DNA of 64,000 nt, from NCBI GenBank assembly GCA_000415965.1, contig KE356560.1, positions 1,959,069-2,023,068 of the forward strand, given 5' to 3'. A model generated the notes under the pieces. The model searched no databases and had not been told where the DNA came from. It saw only the letters and a program-made list of their open reading frames with translations. This DNA comes from Haloquadratum walsbyi J07HQW1 (GTDB lineage: Archaea; Halobacteriota; Halobacteria; Halobacteriales; Haloferacaceae). Shown here piece after piece: positions 1 through 9,642 of the stretch; position 1 is the stretch's first letter, and the number at the start of each line of letters is the position of its first letter. A program made the position numbers and the translations under genes.

Positions 1-2
1 TC

Positions 3-500
3 GGGAATCGCCCGGGCAAGGTGATGCGTCGCCCGATCAAGTTCTCGCCTGTCCGTTCGAGCGTGGACTACACGCGCGGGCAGGCAGAGGGCCACTACCG
101 GCGGCTCAACCGGAACGTCGTCTCCCGGAACGAGGAAGACAACCGGGAACCGCTCCGGAACGCCGAACTGGACGCTGTGGCGAATCTGGACGGCTGCTGG
201 CATCTCTCCTTCCGGGAGACGAAGCCCGAGTTCGTCGCGCTGCTCGCCGAGGCCATCGACTACCTGGACGCGCACAAGACCGATTTCATGCACCAGCTCG
301 GCGGCGCGCGGAACTTCGGCGGCGGGATCGTGGACTGCGAGCTCGTGAATCCGCTCTACAACGAGACCGAACTCCGCCGCGTCTTCGACCGCGGGAAGGG
401 GAACACGAACAAGATGGACGACAAAGACAAGAAGTGGAGTGAGGAGTACCTCCCGGAGTTCGAGGCGGAACTCGCCGCTCGCGTGGAGGCTGAGTCGTGA
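3..500 (+). CDS. RAMP-superfamily CRISPR-type protein, 5' truncated by window edge
   Basis: The reading frame is already open at the first bases of the window, before the first ATG at 24, so the start probably lies upstream and only the C-terminal part is visible. The product carries a glycine-rich segment (GGARNFGGGIVDC, about 90 residues into the visible part) of the kind found in RAMP proteins (Cas5/Cas6/Cas7-like folds that bind crRNA). The charged C-terminus is ordinary. The stop overlaps a possible GTG start of the next gene, so the three genes look like one operon. Base composition is far more GC-rich than the rest of the window, suggesting recent acquisition. Subtype cannot be named; a type III or I-D-like effector subunit is the best guess. 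No Cas1/Cas2, Cas3 or repeat array is in view. Confidence 0.6.
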   Translation, partial: GNRPGKVMRRPIKFSPVRSSVDYTRGQAEGHYRRLNRNVVSRNEEDNREPLRNAELDAVANLDGCWHLSFRETKPEFVALLAEAIDYLDAHKTDFMHQLGGARNFGGGIVDCELVNPLYNETELRRVFDRGKGNTNKMDDKDKKWSEEYLPEFEAELAARVEAES

Positions 501-1233
501 CCGACGCGATGCTCGCCGCCTTTCGGCACGACGCACATAAGTTCACCGGCGAGAGACACGGTGACGCCCGCGAGGAGTTCGCTGGCGTTCCCGTGAACCA
601 GTCGGTTCCCGAGCAGACGGCGATGCAGCGGCGCTCTCGCGGCCTCAGCAGAAGCAGGAGCAAACTGTCCCGACCCACGACGACCACTACCGGTTGTCCC
701 TGCTCACCGGCGAGACCGCCTACGACCCCGGTGAATTCTCCCGGGCGACCATCGAGAGCGAGGTATCGGACCTCATCGCCATCGAGGACGCACAGGCGGC
801 GCACGAGCGGTGGCTTGCCTCCAACGTGACCGCCGCGTTCAGCGAGTCGGTGTATCACCCGTACACCTCGCTGAAGTTCCACACGCTCCTCGTGGCGGCC
901 CTGCTGGACAACTACCGCGCCGGTCACGAGTTCGCCAATCTCCGGCTCATCGTTGATCCGGCGGGCGAGGTCGTCCCGTTCCGCACGGTCTTCGACGGCG
1001 ACCGCTTCGCGCTCCGCATCGACGAGAACACGGACGGGAATCCGTCGGCCCGGCTTGGGAGTCGTCCGTGGCGGTCGTGGGCGTCGGCGTGGAACCGCCT
1101 GACTGCGCATCCGCTCGATACCGGCCACGACAAGTACGACATGACCCTCGACGCGAACCTGCGACGGACGCAGTCCTGGAGCGCGGCGCTCCAGTACATC
1201 GAGGACTACGCTGAATGGAGGCCCGACCGGTGA
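497..1233 (+). pseudogene. Middle gene of the RAMP cluster, apparently frameshifted
   Basis: A GTG start at 497 overlaps the stop of the preceding gene. The first frame gives about 40 natural-looking residues (MTDAMLAAFRHDAHKF...), then degenerates into Arg/Ser/Thr/Pro-rich translation. From about 600 a second frame becomes plausible and stays open to the TGA at 1231-1233 (starting around ADGDAAALSRPQQ, later HPYTSLKFHTLLVAALLDNY). The first frame cannot simply continue and the second is closed by a stop near 562, so one indel between about 563 and 625 is the simplest explanation. Joined, the product is roughly 240 residues. I do not recognise a domain; position between two RAMP-like genes suggests another effector subunit. 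A sequencing error is possible. Confidence 0.5.
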
Positions 1234-2135
1234 CGGCGATTCAGCAAGTCCTGTGGGAGTTGCGGATGGACTATATCGGCCACCCGTACTACGTCTCGGG
1301 CAACGCCATCCTGCACGCCCTCGGCCAGCACCTCGATCCCGAGACACACGCGGCGGTTTCGGCCAGTCACGGCGTCTTCGTGCCCGGTCAGTTCGGGACG
1401 TTCCCCGAGGAACGCAGTCAGTCGGGCATCCGCCCGTCCCTCGGGAGCGGCCTGCCTGACCTCGAGGCCTACGACGACCTCTTCCTCCAGCGGGAGGCGA
1501 TGCATCCGTGGCTTCTCGATACCCGCGCTCGGGACGCGCTGAACACGCATGATCTCCGCGTCCACGGCGGCCACCCGGCGCTCGCTCACGAGACCATCAT
1601 GGGCCGCCGGGAAGACCAGCGGAAGCAACAGCAGACGACGAAATGGTACGTTCACGCCTACCTCCACGCCGATGACCCGACGGTGCTCCCGCTCGGCGAG
1701 GATGTGCTGGAGGGCCTCCAGTTCGGCGGCAAGCGGAACTACGGCTACGGCGAGGTTCAGCTGAAGAACACGCAGATGGTAGACCTCGACGAACTGGACG
1801 ACTCGCGGCTCGAAGGCGCAGAGACGTACCTCATCGAACTCGTAACGCCGTTCGTGGTGGAGTCGGAGTATCCCGACGCGGACGACCGCTCCATCCCGTG
1901 GTGGTGGGCCGAGGACCGCAACGACCTGCGGCTCCGTGAGGAGAAGATCCTCGAACAGCGTGAGGTGTTCCGGCTGGAGACGGTCGATCACGGACAGGTC
2001 GTGAAGTTCCTCGGCGACCGCCCGGTGGAGACCGCGAAGAACGGACTCCAGCGGGTCGGGCCTCACTCCCGATACGGCTTCGGAGAACTGCGGCTGAAGC
2101 CCCTCGGCGAACAGTATCAGGAATCAGAGAAGTAA
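1230..2135 (+). CDS. RAMP-superfamily CRISPR-type protein (two Gly-rich loops)
   Basis: The GTG at 1230 overlaps the preceding stop as GTGA, typical of translational coupling; an ATG at 1215 would add five residues. The product is about 300 residues. It has two RAMP-type glycine-rich loops, LQFGGKRNYGYGEVQL around residue 170 and VGPHSRYGFGELRLKP near the C-terminus, consistent with a two-ferredoxin-fold RAMP protein (Cas5/Cas6/Cas7 group) that handles or holds crRNA. The middle is rich in Trp and Asp (IPWWWAEDRNDLR). A decayed homologue of its C-terminal half lies at about 34.72-35.27 kb. Which RAMP family and CRISPR type cannot be decided here. Composition is GC-rich and unlike the genes that follow. 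Confidence 0.6.
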   Translation: MTAIQQVLWELRMDYIGHPYYVSGNAILHALGQHLDPETHAAVSASHGVFVPGQFGTFPEERSQSGIRPSLGSGLPDLEAYDDLFLQREAMHPWLLDTRARDALNTHDLRVHGGHPALAHETIMGRREDQRKQQQTTKWYVHAYLHADDPTVLPLGEDVLEGLQFGGKRNYGYGEVQLKNTQMVDLDELDDSRLEGAETYLIELVTPFVVESEYPDADDRSIPWWWAEDRNDLRLREEKILEQREVFRLETVDHGQVVKFLGDRPVETAKNGLQRVGPHSRYGFGELRLKPLGEQYQESEK

Positions 2136-2302
2136 CGACTAACTGGCCACCAATGCAACACCAGAATCAGGATGAATCGGGCGAGAAAAATACAGCGGTG
2201 CGGCTGAATAAAGAAATCGTATTACCAACAACTGTTATCAACATGAATGAGGACAGACGGTCGCATCAACTATTGCGCTCGTCTCATAAGAGACAAACAG
2301 TC

Positions 2303-3067
2303 ATGAATATCGGTGTCTCAATTGGACCGTATTTTGACCGGATTGAAACTGTTCCAGATGCGTTTGAGTATGTCGAAGTTGGACTAGGCGAGGGCGAGCG
2401 TCCGATCGGAGAGGTTGATGTCAATTCGATTATCAAACGACTTGATCAACAAAATCTAGATATCACCGTCCATCTCCCGTATTATCAACCGCTTGCGACT
2501 GCTGTCGAGACAATTGATTCTGCAACACTCTCATATCTTGACTCTGTATTAGAAACAGCGAGTGCTCTCGGCGCAACAACTGCTGTGGCACATCCGACAC
2601 GTCGTGGGATTGCCCCGGATTCAGATCAATTTCATGATCAATTACATGACCTCGTTGAAATTGGGCGTGTACATGATATCACTGTCTGTTTTGAAACAAC
2701 TGGATATGCCGGTGATCTCGCACTTGAGCGTGTCGGGGAGACCATTGATGATGTCGGTGGCGCAATCTGTCTTGATATTGGATACGCATATCTTGAAGCA
2801 GGGGTAAGTGGGATACGAACACTGCTCACGCAACACAGTGATATTGTCGAACACCTGCATGTTCACGACGGTCGACATCGTGGCGATACACATATTCCAG
2901 TCGGGAGTGGTGATGTTGCAATGGCTGATATTGGGTCGCTGCTTCAAGAATTCATTCCTGAAGCAACAGCGACGATTGAGGTATTTACTGATGACACTAG
3001 ACATCTCACAGACTCTCGACAACGGTTCGTTGAATTGACGACGGATATCGATAGCCAATATCAATAA
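2303..3067 (+). CDS. Sugar phosphate isomerase/epimerase-like TIM-barrel protein
   Basis: About 254 residues from the ATG at 2303. The frame is open further upstream to 2153, but the fold begins at MNIGVSIGPYFDRIE and the extra 50 residues are low-complexity and lie over sequence related to the downstream flank of the RAMP pseudogene. The xylose-isomerase-like (AP endonuclease 2) family is indicated by alternating beta-strand/helix pattern, HLPYYQPLA, TAVAHPTRRG, VCFETTGYAG, ICLDIGYAYL and HLHVHDGRHRGDTHIPVGSG, which together supply the usual His, Glu and Asp metal ligands. Substrate unknown. Composition returns here to the AT-rich background, so this gene is probably native and not part of the RAMP operon. 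Confidence 0.75.
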   Translation: MNIGVSIGPYFDRIETVPDAFEYVEVGLGEGERPIGEVDVNSIIKRLDQQNLDITVHLPYYQPLATAVETIDSATLSYLDSVLETASALGATTAVAHPTRRGIAPDSDQFHDQLHDLVEIGRVHDITVCFETTGYAGDLALERVGETIDDVGGAICLDIGYAYLEAGVSGIRTLLTQHSDIVEHLHVHDGRHRGDTHIPVGSGDVAMADIGSLLQEFIPEATATIEVFTDDTRHLTDSRQRFVELTTDIDSQYQ

Positions 3068-3406
3068 CACAGCCCCACACGATCACTGTGCGCTGTGAAT
3101 CCCCTGGGTCAGACAGATGCTTTGGGAGCTTCAGTTTATTCAGATGATAGGTCAACTGTCTCAGCTGCTGGAGTGTTTAATTTTCATACGCTAAGTCCAC
3201 ATCCTCAAGCAGGAAGCCGTGGGTGGGCGAGTAGGGAAGGGTAGGGTAATTGATAACACCCACTGTATCACCACAGTTGAGTTTCGATGAAAAACAAAGG
3301 ATATCCTCTCAGAGGAACTGAGATATCGATAGACGATCAGCCGCGTCCTCAGACGGTGTCTCCAGGATATCTTACACTGAGACGGTCTGAGTCATATCAC
3401 TGATAG
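3068..3406. other. Intergenic stretch
   Basis: Lies between the convergent ends of the TIM-barrel gene and leuS. I see no credible small gene. A patch at about 3198-3245 (AAGCAGGAAGCCGTGGGTGG) is more GC-rich and resembles ends of IS200/IS605-type elements, but has no matching partner nearby. Confidence 0.3.
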
Positions 3407-6130
3407 TTACTCATCGATATCAATCGCCGGGCGACCGGGTTCAGCCTGTCGAGCGACATCTGCTGGTGCATCATCAGCATGTACAACAGTGACAGGGGCG
3501 TCGAACTCGCGTTCGATAAGCCACGTCGCAGCACGAAGCGTTTCATATTCACGCTCTGGGGGGAGTGTCCTCGCCAATGCCTCACGCTCATTTTGTAACT
3601 GTTGTCCATACTCAGCAGCCGCATCGCCCTGTTCGCGGATAGTTGGGTTTTGCATCAACGCAGAGATGAGATTGTCAGCATCGCTTTCGATTGCAGTCGT
3701 CAACGCAGTATATTTCCATGCTGGTGAAACAACAATTGTGATTGCCTCCGGGTCATCAATATCAGCAACAGTGATGATCTGACGGACATCCTCTCGGGTA
3801 TCCTCAACGAGTGTGCGTCGTTTTGTGACTATATCACGATCAACATCTGTCTGTGGCCATGATGCATTGGTAATAAACTCATCATGATCAAGCGCTGAGT
3901 ACAGTTCTTCTGTCAGGTGTGGTGCAACTGGGGCAAGTAATCGAATCACCGTTTCAAGCCCACGACGATATGTATCAGCGTGTGGTGTCGTGTAATTTCG
4001 ATACTGCCTCAGGGTCTGTACGAGATCTCGTGCCTCTCGAAGAGCAACGCTGAAAGATAACTCATCATACTCTTGGGTTGCAATCGCAACAGCAGCATCA
4101 ATTTCATTATCAATGTGTGATGCGATTGGTGTGCGGTCATCTGTGAGTGCGGTCTCAGTATGTGTAAGCGATGATTGCGCAGTTGCATCGGTCTGCTCAA
4201 TACCCGCTCGATCAATCTCTGCGTCGGCGATGACATCGACAAGTTCGATAAGTTGTGTCAAAAGCTGATTGGTCGAGCGCACACCCTCCTCCGACCAATC
4301 GAAATCACGCTCAGGTTGTGCTGCTTGCATCATAAACAGTCGTGCAGTGTCTGCACCGTATTCTTCGACAATTCGCTGCGGTGAGACAGTATTTCCTTTT
4401 GACTTTGACATTTTCTCACCATCTAATTGAACCATTCCTTGAGCCAATAGGTTCTCAAAGGGCTCAGTGACTGCGAGATTATCATTCTCAGCGAGCACCT
4501 TCGTAAAGAATCGCGAGTACAGGAGATGCATGACTGCATGCTCAATCCCGCCGACATACTGATCGACTGGCATCCACTGGTTCGCCCGCTCGATATCAAA
4601 TGGGTCGGTCTCGATATCTGGTGAGACATATCGCAGGAAGTACCATGAGGAGTCGACGAAGGTATCCATTGTATCTGTCTCACGAGTCGCTGCAGTACCG
4701 CACTCGGGACAGGTTGTCTCTTTCCAGTCGGTTGCGGCTTCAAGTGGATTGCCAGTTGTGTTAATAAACGGTGGAAGTTCAACAGGAAGATCCTCCTCGG
4801 GAACAAGCACTGGACCACAGTCCTCACAGTAGATAACCGGAATCGGTGTTCCCCAGTATCGCTGTCGAGAGATACCCCAATCACGCAGTCGATATTGTGT
4901 ATCTAATTCAGCCCCGTCGGTATCAGCTGTAATCTCCGTACGTGCGGTTTCACTATCGAGCCCTGTGTACTCTCCAGAATTGATCAACACGCCATCGTCG
5001 GTATAAGCTGTTTCAGAAATATCCGGAGCGGTTGGAGTGCTGTCACTGGTATCAGCTGATTCGGGAGCGATAACTGGTGTGATGTCGATGTCCATCGTCG
5101 TTGCAAATGCGTGATCACGGTCATCATGCGCTGGGACGCCCATCAGTGCGCCCGTCCCAACATCAGACAGAACGAAATCAGCAATATAGACTGGGATTTC
5201 ATCACCGGTCACGGGGTTCGTCGCGGTCAATCCAGTCGGGACACCATTCGGTTCGTCACCGTCGGGGTCAGCCTCGTCTGTAATAAATCGCTCAATATCC
5301 GCGTGTTCTGTCCGCAGATCATCAGCAATCGGATGATCCGTCGCGACTGCAAAGAACGTCGCACCGTAGATTGTGTCCGCGCGCGTCGTGAATGCCTCGA
5401 TTGTACCATATCCATCAATCTCAAACGGGAACAGCGTGCCGTATTGTCGACCGATCCAGTTTCGTTGCATCTGTTTTACATTGTTTGGCCATCCCTCAAG
5501 CCGGTCAATGTCATTAACGAGTTCATCAGCCCACTCAGTGATTTTGAGAAACCACTGTGCTAACTCACGCTGTTCGACCGCGGTATCACATCGCCAACAC
5601 AACTCAGCCTCGCCTTCGACCTGCTCATCAGCAAGGACAGTCTCACACGATGGACACCAATTAACATCGGCATCTCGCCGTTCGACTATTCCAGCATCGT
5701 AGAACTCACGGAAGAAGTATTGATTCCATTGATAATACTCTGGGTCACACGTCGTAATTTCGCGGTTCCAATCATACCCAAACCCCATTGATTCCATTTG
5801 CTCACGCATTGTCGCGATACAATCATACGTCCAATCGCGCGGATTCGTATCGCGTTCTTTTGCAGCGTTTTCTGCAGGAAGACCGAATGCATCCCACCCC
5901 ATCGGATGAAGGACATCATCTCCACGCATTCGACGGTACCGAGCGTATGCATCAGTAATGGTGTAATTTCGAACATGCCCCATATGTAATTTTCCGGAGG
6001 GATATGGGTACATGCCCAAGACGTAGGTGAGGTCTGCTGGATCATCTGGCGTTCGGTAGGTGTTAGCCTCATCCCACGCGGATTGCCAATGGCTTTCAAC
6101 GGCAGCGTGATCGTAATTTCCCTTCGTCAT
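3407..6130 (-). CDS. leuS: Leucine--tRNA ligase
   Basis: About 907 residues from the ATG at 6130; earlier in-frame ATGs at 6163 and 6184 would add 11 or 18 residues. Attaches leucine to tRNA-Leu in the cytoplasm. The class I signature HMGH is at residues 49-52 and KMSKSKG near residue 571. A zinc-binding pair (WCPSC, LCWRC) and a second set (CEDC, CPEC) follow. The CP1 editing domain is present, with TTRADTIYG and GVPAHDDRDHAF, so mischarged products should be hydrolysed. The architecture and length are those of the bacterial-type LeuRS used by haloarchaea. The C-terminal anticodon-binding region runs to the end without damage. Monocistronic, long gap upstream. Confidence 0.96.
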   Translation of the reverse strand: MTKGNYDHAAVESHWQSAWDEANTYRTPDDPADLTYVLGMYPYPSGKLHMGHVRNYTITDAYARYRRMRGDDVLHPMGWDAFGLPAENAAKERDTNPRDWTYDCIATMREQMESMGFGYDWNREITTCDPEYYQWNQYFFREFYDAGIVERRDADVNWCPSCETVLADEQVEGEAELCWRCDTAVEQRELAQWFLKITEWADELVNDIDRLEGWPNNVKQMQRNWIGRQYGTLFPFEIDGYGTIEAFTTRADTIYGATFFAVATDHPIADDLRTEHADIERFITDEADPDGDEPNGVPTGLTATNPVTGDEIPVYIADFVLSDVGTGALMGVPAHDDRDHAFATTMDIDITPVIAPESADTSDSTPTAPDISETAYTDDGVLINSGEYTGLDSETARTEITADTDGAELDTQYRLRDWGISRQRYWGTPIPVIYCEDCGPVLVPEEDLPVELPPFINTTGNPLEAATDWKETTCPECGTAATRETDTMDTFVDSSWYFLRYVSPDIETDPFDIERANQWMPVDQYVGGIEHAVMHLLYSRFFTKVLAENDNLAVTEPFENLLAQGMVQLDGEKMSKSKGNTVSPQRIVEEYGADTARLFMMQAAQPERDFDWSEEGVRSTNQLLTQLIELVDVIADAEIDRAGIEQTDATAQSSLTHTETALTDDRTPIASHIDNEIDAAVAIATQEYDELSFSVALREARDLVQTLRQYRNYTTPHADTYRRGLETVIRLLAPVAPHLTEELYSALDHDEFITNASWPQTDVDRDIVTKRRTLVEDTREDVRQIITVADIDDPEAITIVVSPAWKYTALTTAIESDADNLISALMQNPTIREQGDAAAEYGQQLQNEREALARTLPPEREYETLRAATWLIEREFDAPVTVVHADDAPADVARQAEPGRPAIDIDE

Positions 6131-6827
6131 CAGTTGATACTGAGTATCTCTTAGCGACGCCATATTTTCAACTTGGCGCAACAAATCTAATGATAAGCCA
6201 TTCAGTCAGTATATCATCCCTCAGGAGTACGAGAAAGGCACTGATCAAATATACCCTGGAGTTACATACTCCGATTCGCGATATAAGGACACTCCGAAGG
6301 CACCGTCTGTGGAGACTCCGTTCTCTATGAATACGTCTGTCTCTACAAAACGCGTCGTCAAAGCGGGACACCTTCCGCTTAAGAAACGAGTGGTGTCAGC
6401 TGTGAGCATGCATACTAGAGCAGTTCACCACTCAACTACTGTGACCTAACGCTTTGATCCGCAGGAATACTCCCCTCTGCGTATATTGTCAACAAAACAG
6501 TCGTTCCGTCACTGTCGACAGATCAGAGTTTTTTGGGATAGTTGTAAGTTTGCCCTTGAGTTTGAGTAAATAAACACTGTGTGGGTAGTTCAGAGGTACC
6601 ATCGAGCCTGAGTTGTCGAGCGGCTTCAATAGTTATCACATTCTCTCAAGACTCCGTCATCAATGTAATCATGCCTGACACCTCGCCCGTCTCGTCAATA
6701 AAATGAGAATGTGTACGCTCTTTCTGGAGATCATAGTGCTCTGAGACTGCCCCTGTGAACTCACCCCGGGGCAGTCGCCTCGACCGCCTGTACAAGGGTT
6801 TTCATACGGCACTTCATTATATTGTAT
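6131..6827. other. Intergenic stretch with one R2 repeat
   Basis: About 700 bp upstream of leuS and of the divergent hypothetical gene at 6828. No convincing small ORF on either strand. It contains one copy of the R2 palindromic repeat (6744-6798) and an AT-rich patch just before 6828 (TTATATTG) that may belong to the promoter of that gene. Confidence 0.4.
6744..6798 (+). repeat. R2 dispersed palindromic repeat
   Basis: Contains ACCCCGGGGCAGTCGCCT followed by CGACCGCCTGTACAAGG. The same core (CCCCGAGGCAGTCGCCTTG or CTGGGGCAGTCGGCTTG, then a CTGTAC-like segment) recurs near 9700 and 55750. It resembles the right end of IS200/IS605 (TnpB) elements and is probably a remnant or non-autonomous derivative. 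Confidence 0.5.
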
Positions 6828-7247
6828 ATGGCTGTAGATGTCCCTGCTGATGTTGAGGCAGTACTGACACAATTGCTGACAGCCAGTCACGAGGCAGCGC
6901 TGACGATTGCCACTCGTCCGAACGCCGATAAGAGATACAGAGAAAAAGATAGTATTTCTCACACTCACTATACTGCATCAATCGAACACGGGAAATCGTC
7001 CATGACCGATGAAGTTCAGACGATACAATCGGCAATTGAGACTGTCGAAACCGTCTCGACAAACAAACTCCCAGCTGGATTGCTTCAAACACGGCTTCAA
7101 CATGGATGCAAGAGGGTTCAGGCTGCTATTGAACCCGACCCCGAACCTGAACTTGATCCTGGCGCAGATGCAACGACAGATATCCAGCCATTGCTAGCTG
7201 CGGCATATATAGATGCAATGTTGAGGCGAGTTGAAGAAGAAATATAA
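6828..7247 (+). CDS. Conserved-looking haloarchaeal hypothetical protein
   Basis: About 139 residues from the ATG at 6828 (MAVDVPADVEAV); a TTG six bases upstream is less likely. No recognised domain. The protein is acidic and probably mostly helical: a helix-rich N-terminal part, a hydrophilic segment, a stretch of PDPEPELDPGAD, and a C-terminal amphipathic helix (LLAAAYIDAMLRRVEEE). Acidic composition and codon use match neighbouring genes, so it is likely expressed. It stands alone, with msrA converging on it from the other strand. Confidence 0.6.
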   Translation: MAVDVPADVEAVLTQLLTASHEAALTIATRPNADKRYREKDSISHTHYTASIEHGKSSMTDEVQTIQSAIETVETVSTNKLPAGLLQTRLQHGCKRVQAAIEPDPEPELDPGADATTDIQPLLAAAYIDAMLRRVEEEI

Positions 7248-7387
7248 TTACTCTGACTCACGTGGACATCCGCTCCAAGCGACGAGGACTACTCAGCACG
7301 CGTATGTCATCTCACGATAGCGACCACGTGATTGATTATCTCTCATTTTTTCTCTTGAATCTATAAGCTGTCAATCAAATAAGTAGA

Positions 7388-8005
7388 TTACTGATGCGGG
7401 GTATCAGCGATTGATTCAGTCATATGCGTATCATGACCTGCAGCAGTCGCGTTCAGTATCGCTGCAGTTGGCGATTCTCGTAATGCATCTTCATCGTATC
7501 CAGCGTTATCAAATGCCTCAATCGCCCAGCGTTTTGAGCGAAGATGGTATTTTTGATGATAGTCCTCAGCATGATAGAACGGCGACGGTGGTGAACGAAT
7601 ACGCGTTGCCACTGAATCAAGATCAAATCCGTTTGAATCAAGGACTGTCTTCACTGTTTCTTTTTGTGATGGTGTGGGAAACAAAATATTCTGATACTGT
7701 CGTTTCGATGGTTGTCGATGTGGGTCATGACTTTCGAGTGCGAGCATGAGAAGTGCCGTATATGTAACTTCGCTTGGATCATACTCTAGTTGAACTGCTT
7801 CAGTGTGGTCCCCAAGGCTATGATATGTTGGATCCGCTGTCGTTCCACCGGCATAGCCAACTCGTGTGCGAATTACCCCATCGAGTGACCCGAATCGTGC
7901 GTCCGGACCCCAAAAACAACCAAGAGCGAATGTCGCTGTCTCCGTCTCTGCTGGCGTCGGAGCTGACTCGTCGTACTGCTTGATATCCTCGGGTGTTACT
8001 TTCAT
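7388..8005 (-). CDS. msrA: Peptide-methionine (S)-S-oxide reductase MsrA
   Basis: 205 residues, a normal MsrA length. The catalytic motif GCFWG is at about residues 29-33, with the nucleophilic Cys at 30. Family hallmarks follow: GYAGGTTADPTYHSLGDHTE, YDPSEVTY, and HAEDYHQKYH. It reduces the S-epimer of methionine sulfoxide in proteins or free form, an oxidative damage repair role suited to a brine surface organism. The C-terminal tail after YHLRSKRW is longer than usual and contains no clear resolving Cys pair. It is a single gene, divergent from the FAD-dependent oxidase at 8110 across about 100 bp that should hold both promoters. Confidence 0.95.
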   Translation of the reverse strand: MKVTPEDIKQYDESAPTPAETETATFALGCFWGPDARFGSLDGVIRTRVGYAGGTTADPTYHSLGDHTEAVQLEYDPSEVTYTALLMLALESHDPHRQPSKRQYQNILFPTPSQKETVKTVLDSNGFDLDSVATRIRSPPSPFYHAEDYHQKYHLRSKRWAIEAFDNAGYDEDALRESPTAAILNATAAGHDTHMTESIADTPHQ

Positions 8006-8109
8006 ACGTACTCTGTGACCTCAGCAGCAATATACACACCGCAAATCACGCAGAATACCGACACCCAATAATCATATGAGTGTTTCATCATACATATTGA
8101 TATCCGCAA

Positions 8110-9528
8110 ATGTCTGCAGACAGACACCCATTGGGGATTATCAAAAATCTCGGTGAGAAAACGATTCGTGGACTTGATGAAAAAATAAGCGGCGATCTGA
8201 TCTTACCGGATAATGAGCAGTATCATGACGCTCGCGATGTTTGGAATGGATTAATCAATCGATATCCTGCAGTTATCGTCCGGGCAATTGACAGCGATGA
8301 CGTGGCAGCAGCAATTAATTTCGTACGTGAGCAGAATCTCACATTGTCGATTCGTGGCGGTGCCCATCATCAAGCCGGTGAGGCAATCGTGGATAATGGT
8401 GTGGTCATTGATCTTGCGGCGTTTGATCATATTGATATTGACGCTGAGGAACAGATCGCGAATATCGGTCCTGGAACTCAAACGAAAGAGGTAATTGAAG
8501 CGACACAAGCGCATGGACTCGCAACACCGACTGGAAGTGCTGGTTGTGTCGGGATGGGCGGAACGACACTGGGTGGCGGTATCGGGTGGCTTCGTCGAAA
8601 ACATGGGCTCTCAATTGATTCACTCCGCTCAATGGAGGTTGTGACGGCTGATGGAGCCGTACACACCGCAAGTGAGAATCAGAATGCCGACCTGTTTTGG
8701 GCACTGCGAGGTGGTGGCGGTCAGTTTGGTATTGTCACTAACTTTGAGTTTGAGCTATACGATGTGGGACCACTTATTGGCGGACTCATTACATTTTATC
8801 CGGCAGATGCTGCGCGAACAGTTCTTGAGACATATTCTGAGTTCACCGAACCAGAGGCGATGTCGTCGATCGTTAATTATGGAGAAGTACCTGCTGTGCC
8901 GCCCATTCCTGAGTCCCAACAGGGTGAACCAGCAATTGGAATTATCGGCTGCTATGCTGGCAATCCTGAGACAGCGATGGATGCGTTCGCTCCACTTCGG
9001 GAAATTACTGAGCCGTTGATTGATGCAACAGAGCCTATGGCATACACCGCGCTACACGAGATAGGGACGTTGATGCACCCATGGGGGCGGAAATATATCA
9101 ACCGCTCTGTCTTCGTGGACGAACTCACCGAGCAGATACTCGAACTCGTCATAACCCAAACTGACACAGCACCTGGTGAGATGGATGGTGTTGGTATCTG
9201 GTCAATGGGTGGGGCTATCGACGATGACTCCGAGACTGCATACGCGTGGAGAGATAAGTCATATCTTATTCTCATCGAAGCTGCATGGGAGGACCATGAC
9301 AATCCTGCTCATATTGAGTGGGCTCATGAGACTGAACAGCGATTCCGTGAGGCAGGTGCTGAAGGTGCATACGCAGGATACGCTGGCGTTGAAGAGGGTG
9401 AGTGGGAACAATGGGAAAGAAAGATCTTCGATGATAATCACGACCGATTGCGCACACTCAAGACTCGCTATGATCCTGCTGGAATATTTGATCATGGACT
9501 TTCTGTCACTCCAACGACAGAGCAATAA
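8110..9528 (+). CDS. FAD-binding oxidoreductase, berberine-bridge-enzyme-like
   Basis: 472 residues. An N-terminal PCMH-type FAD domain includes the segment RGGAHHQAGEAIVDNGVV, where a His would be the usual covalent FAD attachment, and GSAGCVGMGGTTLGGGIGWL, the pyrophosphate-binding glycine-rich loop. ADLFWALRGGGGQFGIVT is a strong family signature. The C-terminus ends in YDPAGIFDH, matching the BBE domain (typically YDPxxxF). The family oxidises alcohols, sugars or alkaloids with oxygen as acceptor; the substrate here is unknown. A Cys in the glycine loop is near where bicovalent enzymes attach FAD, but bicovalent linkage cannot be asserted. No signal peptide. Confidence 0.85.
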   Translation: MSADRHPLGIIKNLGEKTIRGLDEKISGDLILPDNEQYHDARDVWNGLINRYPAVIVRAIDSDDVAAAINFVREQNLTLSIRGGAHHQAGEAIVDNGVVIDLAAFDHIDIDAEEQIANIGPGTQTKEVIEATQAHGLATPTGSAGCVGMGGTTLGGGIGWLRRKHGLSIDSLRSMEVVTADGAVHTASENQNADLFWALRGGGGQFGIVTNFEFELYDVGPLIGGLITFYPADAARTVLETYSEFTEPEAMSSIVNYGEVPAVPPIPESQQGEPAIGIIGCYAGNPETAMDAFAPLREITEPLIDATEPMAYTALHEIGTLMHPWGRKYINRSVFVDELTEQILELVITQTDTAPGEMDGVGIWSMGGAIDDDSETAYAWRDKSYLILIEAAWEDHDNPAHIEWAHETEQRFREAGAEGAYAGYAGVEEGEWEQWERKIFDDNHDRLRTLKTRYDPAGIFDHGLSVTPTTEQ

Positions 9529-9642
9529 ATACGCAGGGTGACTGTATCGACTCTCATATTGGTTATCACTCAGCCGCAGTGGAGTGTGCGTATCAACCCG
9601 GTTGTCCACCAGTTATCATATCTCGAATAGAACCCCACCCGT

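Noticed and set aside
286-1347. 353-residue open frame on the minus strand
   Set aside because: Arg/Pro/Ser-rich translation with no family features; it is the antisense shadow of the GC-rich RAMP cluster.
1206-2066. 286-residue open frame on the minus strand
   Set aside because: Antisense to a gene with two clear RAMP loops; long only because the region is GC-rich.
1-2302. A CRISPR repeat array beside the RAMP genes
   Set aside because: I looked for evenly spaced direct repeats of 25-40 bases and found none in the window.
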